Source: Diplosphaera chodatii
Lineage: Eukaryota > Chlorophyta > Trebouxiophyceae > Prasiolales > Stichococcaceae
Reading direction: 5' to 3'
Assembly: GCA_032358165.1 (NCBI GenBank)
Contig: JAALGY010000041.1
Location: 868,001 to 932,000, forward strand
DNA: 64,000 nucleotides
The notes under the pieces are model-generated. The model searched no databases, was not told the origin of the DNA, and saw only the letters and a program-made list of their open reading frames with translations. The position numbers were made by a program, and so were the translations under genes. Positions 10,959-23,138 of this stretch are shown here, piece by piece. Each line of letters begins with the position of its first letter. The stretch's first letter is position 1.

Positions 10959-12938
10959 GCGGTGCGGCCAGCAGCAGCCAGCCTCGTGGGCAGGCCGGCG
11001 CCGCAGCAGCAGCTACTGGCGGTCAGCAGAGTGCAGCGGCCAGCGCACATCGCCACATGCGTGCGAGCATCCGCAGCGGGTGCAGTGACGCCGCCGGGCC
11101 CGGATGACACGCCATTTGACAAGGGCGCGTCCAAGCTGTTCGGCCCAAACATGGGGCCCCAGGTGGTGACGCTGCTGTTCATCGCCGTGTGGTACGCCCT
11201 GAACATCGGGTTCAACCTCCGGAACAAGACCATCTTCAACTACTTCCCATTCCCATACACGGTGTCGGCCATCCATGTGGTTGTTGGCGCCGTGTACTGC
11301 GGCATCACCTACCTGCTGGGCTTCAAGGAGGCGTCCTTCGGCCGGGTGAGTCACCGTTGATACATTACACGTGTGGTAGTTGAAGCATACAAACGTTCAC
11401 AGTCAACATACAACTGAACAGAAACGATCGGCATTCCTCGCTCAGCCACTGTCATCTTGCTGCCTGCAGCCCATCACAAAGCAGGAGTTCAAGCAGATCT
11501 TCTGGCCTGCGAGCATGCACGCCATCGGTCACGTGGCAGCAAACCTGTCGTTTGCGGCGGTCGCCATCAGCCTGACGCACACCGTGAAGACGCTGGAGCC
11601 GGCGTTCAATGTCGTCCTGTCACGCGCGCTGCTGGGCACTGTGACGCCCGCACCTGTGGTTGCCACGCTGGTCCCCATCATGGTGAGCAAAGGTCATCGT
11701 CGTGAGCCATCCAGCTTTGGTGCGCCGGCAACCTGCCATCTGGTGCATGCTTGCAATTGGCATCTGTTCGCAAGAACCGCCGCATGGGACAGCAGCACGA
11801 CCATGTGAGAGCTGTTCACATCTACTTCTGTGCACCGCAGGCCGGTGTGGCGATGGCGTCGGCGGCAGAGCTGTCCTTCAACTGGATGGGCTTCATTTCA
11901 GCCATGATTTCCAATCTGACCTTCGGCTTCCGCGCCGTGCTGAGCAAGAAGTGCGTGTGTCGCCCTGCTGCATGTGCCCTGGCACCAACACAGGCCCGCT
12001 TGCATCATACTGCCTATGCTGTCTCTAGGACAGCATATGCTGCGAAATACGGATGGCGGTTGTGCTGCCAGCACGATGTCGAGGGGCAGCAGCATCACGA
12101 TGTAGGCCCTTTGATGACGCAGGGCGATGGGTGACATCAAGAACCTGAACAGCACAGCGGTGTACGCATGGACGACGCTCATCAGTGTGTTCATCTGCGT
12201 GCCCGCGGCCCTCATCATGGAGGGCCCCCGCCTGCGGGTGGCAGTCGATGCACTCGCCAACTCCCACCCCAACTTCTACATGGACCTGTTCATCGTCGGC
12301 CTGCTGTACCATCTATACAACCAGGTTAGTGTTCCTCCGTAGTTTCAGAGCATCAGCACCTGCTGCACTCTGTCTCAGCCCGCACATACACACTGCCATC
12401 TGGGCTCAACACAGAACACGCTGGCAGGAAATTATATAGCACATGTTTGGTCACAAACATTGATTGTGCCGCATGCAGTTCGCATTCAACACGTTGTCAC
12501 GGGTGACGCCGGTGGCGCACGGCGTGTGCAATGTCGTCAAGCGGGTGTGCATCATTGGCACATCTGTCGTGTTCTTCGGCAACAGGATGACCGACCAGAC
12601 GAAGCTGGGCACAGTTGTCGCGCTGATAGGTGAGCAACGTACCCTTGTGTCTGACTACTGTCCAGCCGGAAACTGTGCTGACCATGGCTCAGCCGAAGGA
12701 TGCACACCAGACGTCCAATCATCGGCCTCCTTGATATGCCGCTCGGTATACGCTGCAGGCACGTACCTCTACACCCAGGCTTCACAGCGCTACAAGGGTA
12801 AGCGACCACACTCCAAACTGATGCAAGCACAGCCGTTCTGCACAGTCGGAGGCCTGCGCATTGCAGCAGGGAGCTCGGAGCTGAAGGGATGCGTCATAAA
12901 TTGCAGGTGCCGCATCAGGAAAGACTGCGACGGCTTGA
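10959..12938 (+). CDS. Plastid triose-phosphate/phosphate translocator family protein
   Basis: This is an inner-envelope antiporter of the DMT superfamily that exchanges phosphorylated C3 compounds for phosphate. Exon 1 starts after a probable acceptor and carries an Ala/Arg/Gln-rich transit peptide, then [18 protein letters not shown] and [13 protein letters not shown] (family: V-F-P-F-P). Later exons give [19 protein letters not shown] (family: HTIKALEPFFN), [53 protein letters not shown] and [14 protein letters not shown]. The KRV segment is the conserved substrate-site helix. The last exon (12907-12938) joins in phase after RYKG and ends ASGKTATA. The TPT subclass is favoured over PPT or GPT from these motifs but is not proved. 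The true ATG lies upstream of 10959. Confidence 0.88.
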
Positions 12939-13245
12939 GCCTCACAGAGTAGTGTTGCAGGGGTTGCACCAGCCGGAAGGCTGCCAGGCCATGAGCGCAG
13001 TATGTCACCGCCCACATCACAGGCCGTCCAGCTGGGCATGTTCAGGATCGTTGTGGCAAGTGATGGGGCCACACATTTGTTGGCAAAGACGTCAGTCATC
13101 ATGGCCATCCAGTAGAGCAGATGTGAGATCAGCTGTTTGAGCACGACGTCGTTATTCATCAATGAATCAGCTGTAACCTCTGACCTCCTACTCACCCTCC
13201 CCTTGCTATACACTCAGGCAGCCATTAAGCATCCTGCCTTCCTTC
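12939..13245. other. Convergent spacer, translocator / aminotransferase
   Basis: About 300 nt between two stop codons facing each other. A TGTAA motif, the usual chlorophyte poly(A) signal, lies at 13172-13176 on the plus strand and could serve the translocator, though it is rather far from the stop. Confidence 0.35.
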
Positions 13246-14995
13246 ATAGGCATCTTTCGCTCCTGTCGCGGATGGCGTCAGCAACCTTCTGCTGCAACTG
13301 CATGACGAGCGGGCTGCTGCTGAAGTTTAGCACCCTCCCATCTGGCAGCTCCACATCATCCACAGGCAGCACCAGCCGCGAGGTGCTGGTGACGAACATG
13401 CCATCCCAGGTGTCGGCACTGTCCACAGCTGGCGCCATAAGGTCCACTGGGATCCCCTCCTGTCGGCAGACCTGCAGACGGCATGGCGTGCTCATCGAGA
13501 TCAGCACATGGGAGAGACCAGTAGCGAGAATCAGGTTACAAGATGTATACCGGCGGGGCCCTCGCACCATCTTGAATCAAGTAGGGTTTACACCCCATGC
13601 TGATGCCCACCTCGAGCACTAGGTTGCGCACAGTGCCGACCAGGATGCCCTTGTCCGGCGTCACAACACGGCCATTCGTGACAACGAACACATTTGAACT
13701 CATGCCTTCCAGCACACCGCCTCGGGTGTCCAGCAGCAGGATCTCATTGACATCTGGCGGTTTGGCGTCCTGCACCGAGCATTGCACAACAGTGATGGAA
13801 TGACAGAGGCATAGTACTGCCATGAAACAGAAACGCATGAAGGTTGACCCACAGCCTACCTGCATCGCTGCCCGCTGTCTGACCCATTCGCTGTCCTTTG
13901 CCTCTGCATTGTCTCGTGCAACCCCACGAATCTGCAGCCAGGCAGGTTTAAACTATACAGGCTCTCAAGGCGGACGCCACAGCAGACACGGCACCAGCAA
14001 AACTGACATGGAGCAAGCGGCAAAACAGTTTACATTGAACTTTTTGACGCTTGCCTGCACTTTGGTTGGTGGCTGCGGCGCTGGTGGCAGGGGTGCTGCG
14101 TGCGTCAGGATGTGCACATCGTCTGAGTCCCAGGTCAGGAGTGTTGTCAGCCGTAGCTCACCCTGCCACACAGATGGTCAAACCATGAGTTTAATACACA
14201 TGCGCTGTTGCACAACACAGTCTGTAGGATGACACGCCACATGCAGCTTCTCCTGCCATGTCAGATGACGATGTCCAATGCAGAACATGTCAACAGCACT
14301 GTATAGAGGCAGCATCCGACCAAGGCTCGGCAGTGACATGTTCCTCGCATGCAGCGTAAGCAATGCCAACCTCGTAATCGTTGCATAGCTGCCGAAAGCC
14401 GGATGAAGCAGCTCGCAAGGACGCAATGATGCGGGGCCGTAGGCTGCCGGATTGCAATAACGCTGCGGCTGCACCGTTGAGGGCCACAGCATCGGGCTCT
14501 CCTTTCTGAGGCGGCACCCCACAAAGTGATTGGCAGTTGATATGCATGGTTGCTGCAACGCCTGTTCTTGCGCGGAGAGGCAGCACTGCAGCCCTCGATA
14601 CACCATGCAAGGCTGAGACCTGGAAGGCATGTGACCAACCACAGAGACTAACCTTAAGGTCCTCCTGGTGCATGAGCTGAGCTGATCTGGACAGCCGGTC
14701 GATGTGGTGCTGCAAATCAAAAACGGCATGCTGGTCCATTGTGCGCGATGTGGTGTAGGCACCTGCATCAGATGGTTACAACGTTGATCACCCCTGAAGG
14801 CTAAACAAATCAAATTCTCCAATCATTTTCCTGTCATACCGGAGTGGCGACAGCGGCAGCTGTGACCCATGAAGGGGCTGCACCTCGCGGCGCGCTGCGC
14901 AGCCACTGCTCAGACGTCACCGACGACTGGGACCACTGGTCGTCATGTGCCAGCGAGAAAACGTGGGCGAGCGCAGGTTGAGCTGCGGCGGCCAT
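13246..14995 (-). CDS. Class IV (branched-chain/D-amino-acid type) aminotransferase
   Basis: This is a PLP enzyme of fold type IV, related to plant D-amino-acid transaminase-like and BCAT-like proteins. The ATG at 14995 opens MAAAAQPALAHVFSLAH. Next comes GAYTTSRTMDQHAVFDL with HHIDRL, the first strand and the helix after it. The middle part has GELRLTTLLTWDSDDVHI, RGVARDNAEAKDSEWVRQR, and DVNEILLLDTRGGVLEGMSS with NVFVV, the conserved E-G-x-x-x-N cofactor region. It is followed by GILVGTVRNLVLEV (family: GTxRxxVLE) and a C-terminal GMFVTSTSRLVLPV. The Lys that binds PLP lies in the RGxxRxNAxAKDSEW block, as in close relatives, where the AK is retained. At least five exons; the join between exon 1 and GAYTT is not settled in phase, so a small exon may be missing. 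Confidence 0.83.
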
Positions 14996-15407
14996 GCTGC
15001 ACACCGGGTGCAGCGCGACAAGCTGCCTAATGGGCGAATGGCGCTGGTGCCGCAATGCAGACTGGGATGTACGCAGCAGCGCAAAGGTGCGAGCCTGCGC
15101 CATGTGCGTATGCTCGCCAGAATGGCAGCACAAATCACGTAGACAGGATACACTGTGGACTTGAAGTGAAGGGCGACATCCAGGGGTGTTGCCGTGGGCC
15201 CGTGGCATGCATGCTGCCTGTCAGCAATGGCAGCAGCTTGTGCCAATCATCTGCCGATCATGAGGGTAAAGGGCAGGGATGGGAATAAAAGACGAGGGAC
15301 CTCCGAAACAAGCTTCCCAGGTGCAGAGCCGTTTGCTGTCACAATACAGGTGGCTTCATATGAACGACATGCATATGCCGTCGTGAGGCCCACAAGAAGG
15401 CGGCACC
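14996..15407. promoter_or_regulatory. Divergent spacer, aminotransferase / PI31
   Basis: About 410 nt between opposite start codons, probably a shared promoter region. Some minus-strand frame continues upstream of 14995 without a stop, so a longer aminotransferase N-terminus cannot be excluded. Confidence 0.35.
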
Positions 15408-17794
15408 ATGGCTCCACCGGACGCGAAGGCGGTGAAGGCCATCATTCGTGCACATCGACCCAAGTTCAGGCGAGAGCTGCCAAATCAGAATGCTTGCTTC
15501 CGGTTCAGACAATTTTGTTGTGTACATATCAAAAGGCTGCCTTTTTCATGCAGGTCCGAGAGCGCGAAGCTTGCATTTGCAGTGCATGCCTTCTTCCTGG
15601 CGGAAGGCTACAAGCCTGTCGCCGTGGGGAAACGCGCAGATGAGGCAGCTGCAGGTGACTGTCACCCTCTAAGATCGCAAGCCGATGTCGGAGCTAGGGG
15701 CAGTCGTACAGCATGGAGTTTTCACTGATATAGCACAGACAGAGCATGCACATGCTTGCAGAGGAGAACCTGACGCAGGAGGCCGACACAGAGGGCTGGG
15801 ACGAGCTTGGCGACGTGTACGCGTTCCGCTACCTGCCTGAAAACGGCCGCCCCGAGGACGGGCTGCAGGTGCATGCGACAATGTGCCACAGCTTCCCACC
15901 CACGTGTGCCACTTTTGCACCCACAGGTTGCGGTGTGGTCCCACAGCTGTGATGGTGCATTCGACACGAACCACCACCAGCTCGTCGTGCGCTGAGCAGG
16001 TCAGGATGCAGGCGATGGGAGACACGCTGCTACTGCACTGGCAGCCGGTTGCGTCCAGCGACGCGCCCCAAACCCTGGAGCTGCGTGTGCCCGACTATGT
16101 AGCAGAAACCCCAAGTAAGTGGCGTGCAAAGCGTTCCTGTATCAACACAAATAACGAACGGTTCTGGTCTTTCAGCGTCAATAGTGCCATGGTATTTGTG
16201 CGTGCTGTGATTGTTGATCCAAAGCATGGTTCAAGGGTCAGCACCCGTCCCTCAGGGCCTGAAATCGGTGCAGGCTTGGACGATGTGGACGGCTACAAAA
16301 ACCTCCAGGAGCTGCTGAACAAGCTTGACGCAGCGCTGATTGGGGCGCCACAGACCAAAGCCGCTGCCGCAGCGGCTCAGGAGAGCACCGCCAAGGCGTC
16401 CTCGAGCGGCGGCCCCCAGGGCAGCCTTGCTGAGCCTCTGGTACGCAACCTGAGCCGCCTGCTGTACCTACACCATGCGCCAGACATGTAAACTATCAGA
16501 CCTGTGGGTAAAACAAGCACAATGTCGGGGGCCTTGGGGTTTCCTTGATGATGACACTGTTGCCGCCGTGTGCCTGATCTCTTCCTGTGCCACGTCTCAG
16601 GACCGGCCATCGCGGCCAGCGCCGGGGGAAGCGCGCCCCAGCGGCGACGACGACGACCTGCGCGCGGACGGCCGCCAGCCGATGCGGGCAGTGGATCCAG
16701 GGTCAGATGTGGGGGACCCCGACCCCGAAGGTGCATGTTGATGAGATGCTCAGACAATTTTGTTTTACAGGAGCTTAGAAACAAGCATCCGCCCACTGCC
16801 TCTGCATGACAACAGAGCATCGCACCGGTGGACCACATTGCACGAAGGAGTGAAATGGCGTGCTGTGTATTGGAGCAGGCATGGTGCCGCCGCTGGGCTG
16901 GCCGCCGGGGGACATGGTGGGGGTGCCGCCGGATGCGCCCGGCGCCTCGGACCTGGTGCCGCCCGGCCTGCGCGCCCCCGGCAGCAGCGGCGGCTTCGGC
17001 ATTCCAGTGAGTGTGCAGCCCCATGCACTGCGTTTGCAATTGCTGCGTTACAGAGAGGACATCTGCCAGTGCAGCTCAGTGTTTCCCCCGATCAGAAGCG
17101 CTTTCCTATTGGCCTGCACTGAAGCAGGCCCTGAAGTTGTCAAGCCACAGCACATGCACGCTCTCAACAAGGTTTCATGCATGTACATCCAGCACATCCA
17201 GCCGGGGCCGGGGCTGGGGATGCCGGGCATGTCGGGCGGGATGCACGTCGGCCCGGGCGACCCGCTGTACGCCGGCCGCATGCGCGTGCCGCCTGGCGGC
17301 GGGGGCCTGGGCGGCGCGGGCGGCCTCCCCGGCGTGCGCTTCGACCCCATCGGCCCACGCGGCATGCCGGTGAGTGTCTGGATACACAGCATGTTGCTAG
17401 GTTGGCTCGTTCGCACTTGGGCTAGGCATTCACCAAATGAGTTTTCCTGCTGCGGGCGTGGTGCCATTGCTGCTTGCTGTGCGGCAGTGACGTCCATCAT
17501 GTAGCTGATGTGCACGCCTGCCTGTCTAGCTGCGGCGATGGCATCAGCCACCAGGGTCCCAACCATGCTAGCGTGCTTGTTAGGGACTCTGCTGCCGTGT
17601 GGCTGCTGCAAGCCTGCGCTCACACGTGCACAGTTGCGTGAAGTTGGTGACACCAGTCCTCCTGCATGCTGCAGGGCTGGAACCCAGATGACTTCCGCCG
17701 GGGTGGGCCCGGCAACCCAGGCGGGCCTCCCCACCCGGACATACAGCCGCCAGGTCCCAGGAGTGGCCCGGACTTTGACAGCATGTTTGGCTGA
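15408..17794 (+). CDS. PSMF1: Proteasome inhibitor PI31-like protein
   Basis: PI31 binds the 20S proteasome and in plants and animals acts as an assembly or transport adaptor. The N-terminal FP domain is visible: MAPPDAKAVKAIIRAHRPKF, KLAFAVHAFFLAEGYKPVAVG, GWDELGDVYAFRYLPENG, MGDTLLLHWQPV and LELRVPDYV, then GYKNLQELLNKLDAALIG. A linker rich in Ala, Ser and Gln follows, then an Asp-rich piece and the typical Gly/Pro-rich disordered tail: GPGDPLYAGRMRVPPGGG, LPGVRFDPIGPRGMP, and a last exon with GWNPDDFRRGGPGNPG to DFDSMFG, stop at 17792-17794. The C-terminal tail is the segment that enters the proteasome in known PI31 proteins. About eight exons; family length and order match. Confidence 0.88.
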
Positions 17795-18307
17795 GTGACA
17801 GGGCTGTGATGCCTCAGCCGCAGAAGCGGGGTGCGGCGGCTGCTGCTGAGTGGATGGGGATGGTACAGCCAGCCAGACTACCTATTGCAATGTCCCATGA
17901 AGTCCCCAAGCCGGGCTGTATTGCTCAGCATGTGCGTTGTAGATATCTGTGCGGAGGTGTTAGCTGTTCAGTCAAAGCAAGATGGCAGGATCCTGATGGA
18001 TGGCTTGAAAGGTCAAGCGAGCTATGTATGCATAACCACCGCACCCACACAACCACCAGCTTCGGTGCACAAACATACAGTCTCAGAGTGAACACCGTCA
18101 TGTCAGGCTATTGTACAAGCCCGATGCCTGCCCTCAGAACTGAAGGTAGCTTGCATTTGCATGATGCAGCGGGTCCCCAACATGAAATCAAGGCCGACAT
18201 TTGGCAAATAGCGGCTACAGCGCACCACATCTACCCCATCAGCACGGTATGACACTTCAAACATGAAGGATAATGCAGCTATGCTGATTAATTCTGCTTA
18301 GCACCCG
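17795..18307. other. Convergent spacer, PI31 / pyruvate kinase
   Basis: About 510 nt between facing stop codons. One plus-strand frame is open from 17806 but has no family motif and poor codon use. No RNA gene or repeat seen. Confidence 0.35.
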
Positions 18308-21300
18308 TCATGCACCCACCGAACCGCTGTCATTGCCATCGCCACCTGACAGCTCGCCACTGGCTGCAGTGGGGGAGACCGTGTGCAGGGGGCTGGTATG
18401 TGGCAGTGCAGCACCCAGCGGCGTACTGCCAGACCCATTGCGCCCGTTGCTGCTGGCCGCCGTCTTCAGAACCCCCAGGCCGGGGGCGCCATCAGCGCTC
18501 GGTAAGGTGGCGCCGCCGGTGTTCTGGTTCTGGTTGTTGCCAGAGGCTGCCAGGCAGCCGGGTGGCGCGGAGTCGGTCAGGTAGGGAGCCTCATGGGCCT
18601 CGCGCGCTGCTGCCTGCACAACAGCACTGTCGCTGGTGATGTTTCCAGAAGAAATGAGGCCTGACATGCTGCTGCGCCGAGACACGCTGTAGCTCGGCAT
18701 GTGTTTGAGGCTGTCAGCACGGCAGGCATCCATCTACAGCTTTCAGCCGCCTTTTTTAAGCAGTCAGCCCTGCAGTCACCTTGATGCCGCTGCCCAACGA
18801 GTCGACCGACAGCGCCTGCACCACCAGGTCGTCCTTCTGACTCAGGATGCACACCTGCAAAGGCACAGCGGTAGCTAAACATTATTGGCGTCGTATGGGC
18901 CGCTGGACAGGGTTGCAGTGGGGCTGACGATGTGCCACCGTATATGCTAGCTGCATGCCATGGTCGCTACTCTGTCCGCTGCCTCTCTCACCACATGGTC
19001 ATCTGGCCCCACAAGCCCGCGCCCCGCTGCAGCCTCCACAGCCTGCGCCAGCAGCTGGTCGGACGCACCCGCCATGGGCGCCCCAAGCAGCGGGATGACG
19101 CCTGGTGTCAGAGACATGTTCATTCATTGACAGGTTAGATTCGCTGAGCAGCTGGACAACCGTCAAACCAGCAGGCTGACCACATTCAATGTGCTGGCAG
19201 CCAAAGCAGCAGCAGACACATCTCCCTCACCACGGACAATCTGCAGCTGCCGGGCGGCTGAGAGGCCATACAGCTGCCACTTCTGGCCGGATGAGATGAG
19301 GCGGGGCACCATCAGCGCAACCACTGGCTGCAGATGATGACAGCAAGTGTCTTGTTTCGACAGATACTGTGTGGACATGCTTTTGATGGATGACAGCTGG
19401 CCACCAATGGCAACAGCAGCCAGGAAGACATGGCACAGAGGCTGTGGCGCACCATGGACGGCCTGTACTTGGCCACCAATGACGCTGTTCTGCCGCTGTG
19501 GCTGTAGGTGATGATGAGGCTTGCCTGCAGATTGGCAGGTGCTAATCTGGGATTTGAGTGACTACTGCTGCACCTCAGCTGCTGTCACTGCATCCAGCTG
19601 CAGCAGCACCAGAGCTGGCCATGCAGACCTTGCAGGGCTGTTCATTTGCATCTCACCCCGATCTTGAAGGCAGCACGGACGCCCGTGGATGCCACTGCTT
19701 CCAGGCGCTGTGTACGGCGCACATCAGCACTTGCCAGCTTCTGCAAGCTGCAAGGATTATGGGACAGCAATACGTTATAGTTGCCCCAGCCTTGCTGATG
19801 TTCCCAGTATATTGCAGTACAACCGGAGGATGGGAAGCAGGTGGCACATGCAGACTTGGCGGACATCAAGGCATTGCTCAGCAACCGTGATCTTTAGTAC
19901 GGCACTGCAACTATACACGGCAGTTGTAACATGACTCCGCCTGCCTTTTAGAGGCAGGCAGGTGGGAGTGATCGGTCAGCTTGCGCAGCCGGCCGACAGA
20001 TGCGGTCGAGGGGAGCCCATGCTGCAGGTGGCTCTGAAGCATGTGCGGCTGCAGTCACAGCATACGAGGTTCATGCCATAGTGCGACGGGAGTGAACGAC
20101 CACAGCACACACGTCGCTCCCATGGGTCTCATCAGTGCATGGCAAGCAATGCAGAGCCGTTGCAGCTGATGTACCGGCAGGGCGCTTGGCAGGGCGCTCT
20201 CAGCCAGCTCGCCGTCTCCCGACAGCGCCGGCGACTCGCCCGCCGGCATGCTGGCCATCGACTCTGCAGTGGGTGACGACTGGTCATCAACCAAACACTG
20301 GGCAGCGAGCACTGGGACTGCTGCCCCAGACACATGATCCACACGCCACGACATGAGCTCAGTGTCGCGTGGCACCTGGCGATTACACCACTCACCATTC
20401 GGGCTCGCCATATACAGGCCACCACGCTGGTCACCTTCCATATCTGCATCCGCCTGCTGGCCAAGCAATTCTAGTTCTTTGTTGCCATGCTCGTGGAGAT
20501 GTGACTGTATAATGTTGCGGTCCATGAGCACAACCCGCACACCTGGGACGCAATGGCAATGAGGTTGTCAAAGACGGCCTCATGGTCGAACACATCCTCC
20601 GCCTCGCGGGCAATTGCAGAGACGATGGACACGGTGGCCACCTGCATGGGATGTGAGCAGACATATGTCACCAGTGCACATCCAGACACTAACAAATAAC
20701 TTTGACCTTGGTTGCATCTGCTTTACGTGTTGAAAGCTGTATACTAACAGATGGCGCTCACAGGGAATCGCCCCCGGAGAGTCTCGGCGCCCAGCAGGAA
20801 TGCATCGGCTCCGTCCAGCACCGCGTTCGCCACATCCGTCGCCTCGGCCCGAGTGGGCCGGGGGCTGACGTCCATCGTGTCCACCACGCGCGTCACGACC
20901 ACCGGCTTGCCTGCAGTCGGCACCAGCCCGCTGTGATCATCTACAGCGGTGCGGAGGCAGTGCCACAGGCCGCAGCAGCACCCTGGAGCACGCTGCGCAT
21001 GCACTGGAATCTCCACTTGGCAAGGTTGGCAACGCGTACCCAGCAGGTTGCAGGCGGAGATGACGCTCTTCTGCACGCGTGCCATCTTCTCAGGCGCCAC
21101 ATCCAGGCCCAGGTTGCCGCGGCTGAGCACGATGCCATCGGCCGCGGTCAGAATGTCGTCGAGCTCGTGCAGCGCCGAGGCGTCCTCCACCTGTTCACAC
21201 ATTGCAAGTTAGCAGCCAATTGCAAGTTAGCTGCATGGTAAGTTGCGAGTTGGGCTGGCTGGGCCTGGGACGGGTCTCTACACTGTGAGCCGACCTGGCC

Positions 21301-23138
21301 GCTTGGCAGGTTGTTTGGTCACAATCTTCTAAAAAATATAAAGTTTTATTCAAAACAAAATTCCAGCAGAAAAAGGGGGTTGAACCCTCGACCTTTGCTT
21401 AAATGAAGTATTTTATTTGAATTAATACCTTTGCCAGGACCTTGACGTGGTCCAAGTCCAGGTGGTGGAGCAGCGCGCGGGCTTCCTGCAGGTGACATCA
21501 GCGCCGTGACCCTGCGTCAGCCATGCACGCATCTGCAACATCGACAACGTCATTTGTCTGGTACTCACATCGACATCGCTCCCCGAGCGTGTGAATGTCA
21601 ATGCCAGAAAGTCCAGGTCAGGGAAACGCTCCGTGATGTACCTGCGACAGGCATTACAGCTGGTGAGCTCACACTGTTCACACTCAGCGAGGAGGCTTGA
21701 CGAGGTCCAGCACAGTCACAGCACCTGAGGGCGGACTCGTCGTGCTCGGACAACAGCGGCAGGTTGGTCGGGTTGAGGCCCTCTCCGTGCCGTTCCCCGT
21801 GCAGCACGGTGAGAAGTCCTGCTCTCAGGGGTACAGGGTGTGTCAGAGCAGTCTGGTGAGGCATGGCACTCTGACCTAGCGGCCCCCCGCACTGTCAGAT
21901 CACCCGACAGCTCGGCGGAGTTGTTGGGCTCGCAGATGACGTCGTGCCCCTCCACACGCTTCGCCTCCAGCCAGACCGAGCTGTCGTCAGCGCCACTTGC
22001 CAGGTACCTGTGCGTCTCAGAAGAGGACAGCTCCTGCTCTGGGACCCAGGCTGGCACCATGCATCCCATCATCCACTGCGGTGCAAGTTGGAGTCTGGCA
22101 GGCTCCCACAGCCAGCGAGTCACCTGCCGACGAAGAAGGTGTCGCCGGGCTGGCAGATGTCCTCGAAGGGGAAGGTGACGGGCAGGCAGCTGCTGGACAG
22201 CTTGGCGGCGGGGTCCGACGTCAGCCGCACCTCCTGCCCCGCCTTGATGGGCGTGACCCCCGTGTGCACCGGCCAGCCCTCCTGCACGGATTTAGGGTTA
22301 GGATGCAGTCTTCAGTCACAGCGCACGCTTCAAGAGTCACGGAGCTCCGAGTGGATCCAGGGTGGCGCTTGCTTGGCTGGAGCAGCACAACGTATGACAG
22401 CAGCGTGCGGCAGCAGCCTGGCACGCCCCAGGCCCACCTCATCGAGCTCATACTCCGTGCGGACCAGCACTTCACGCCCTGCACGACCATGGCCGACAGT
22501 CACAGAAGCCAATAGTAAATGCACTGACTATCGCGCTAAGCTTGTGATGATGATATGGTGTTGAGTGCGCAGGCCGCACCCACGGTGTCGACGATGGTTG
22601 CGCACAGGCGCTTGGTGCGCAGCATCGCCTCCCGCAGGTTCCGGAGCGACTGGACGTGGTACTCGGGCGAGCCCCACTGCACGCAGCACACAACGATTTG
22701 CAGCCTGCTCTCATGCCGCCTGACAGCTCACGGCATCGCATGGCTGCGGACACGTTCATACGCACCGTCAGGTCCACGCGGGCGGCGCTCATGCCCGCAT
22801 TGATCATGGCCTCCAAGGTGTCGACGCTGCGGCATGCCGGGCCAAGCGTGCAGATGACTGCAGGAGTTAAACAGAGCCACATCAGCAGGCATTTGCGCCT
22901 CATCTGTGCTGCTGCTGCAGCGCTGCTCCGCGTCACGAAGCCTGCCAGCGTGTGATTGGCCCACCAACTGGACTTGCATTGCCATGCGCAGCCCTAAATG
23001 AGGGGGTTCGATCCGCCACAGCGCACCCTTTGAGGCAGAGACCTTGGGCCCGGCAACCTTGGGGGGCTTCAGGATCGAGCTGAGCTGGAGGTCATCCGGC
23101 AAGAACGTCGCTGGGGCTGTGATGGCAGCCGGTGCCAT
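18308..23138 (-). CDS. Pyruvate kinase, plant cytosolic type, with Ser/Gly-rich C-terminal extension
   Basis: The enzyme converts phosphoenolpyruvate plus ADP to pyruvate plus ATP in glycolysis. The start at 23138 ([17 protein letters not shown]) precedes [20 protein letters not shown], the first family block. Later exons give [48 protein letters not shown], then [52 protein letters not shown] and [20 protein letters not shown] with [10 protein letters not shown]. The RGN in place of RGD and the L-G-A-E-T-L-R-G form are typical of plant cytosolic isozymes. The C-terminal regulatory domain continues through many exons to [20 protein letters not shown]. After a 46-nt intron (18779-18734) a last exon adds about 140 residues rich in Ser, Gly and Ala that the core family lacks. 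One intron, 21428-21191, carries an A/T-rich insertion. Confidence 0.87.
21321..21432. other. A/T-rich island with a tRNA T-arm-like hairpin in a pyruvate kinase intron
   Basis: Around 110 nt that are strikingly A/T-rich (poly-A and poly-T runs) compared with all flanking sequence. On the minus strand, 21389-21373 reads GAGGGTTCAACCCCCTT: a 5-bp stem with a 7-base TTCAACC loop, as in a tRNA T-arm. No matching acceptor 5' strand, D-arm or anticodon arm was found, so it is not an intact tRNA gene. An organellar DNA fragment or a degraded tRNA-derived element are both possible. Confidence 0.45.

Noticed and set aside
23001..23017. GGTTCGATCC B-box-like sequence suggesting a tRNA gene
   Set aside because: It lies inside the first coding exon of pyruvate kinase (complement of the IEPPHLG region) and no D-arm, anticodon arm or acceptor stem can be built around it.
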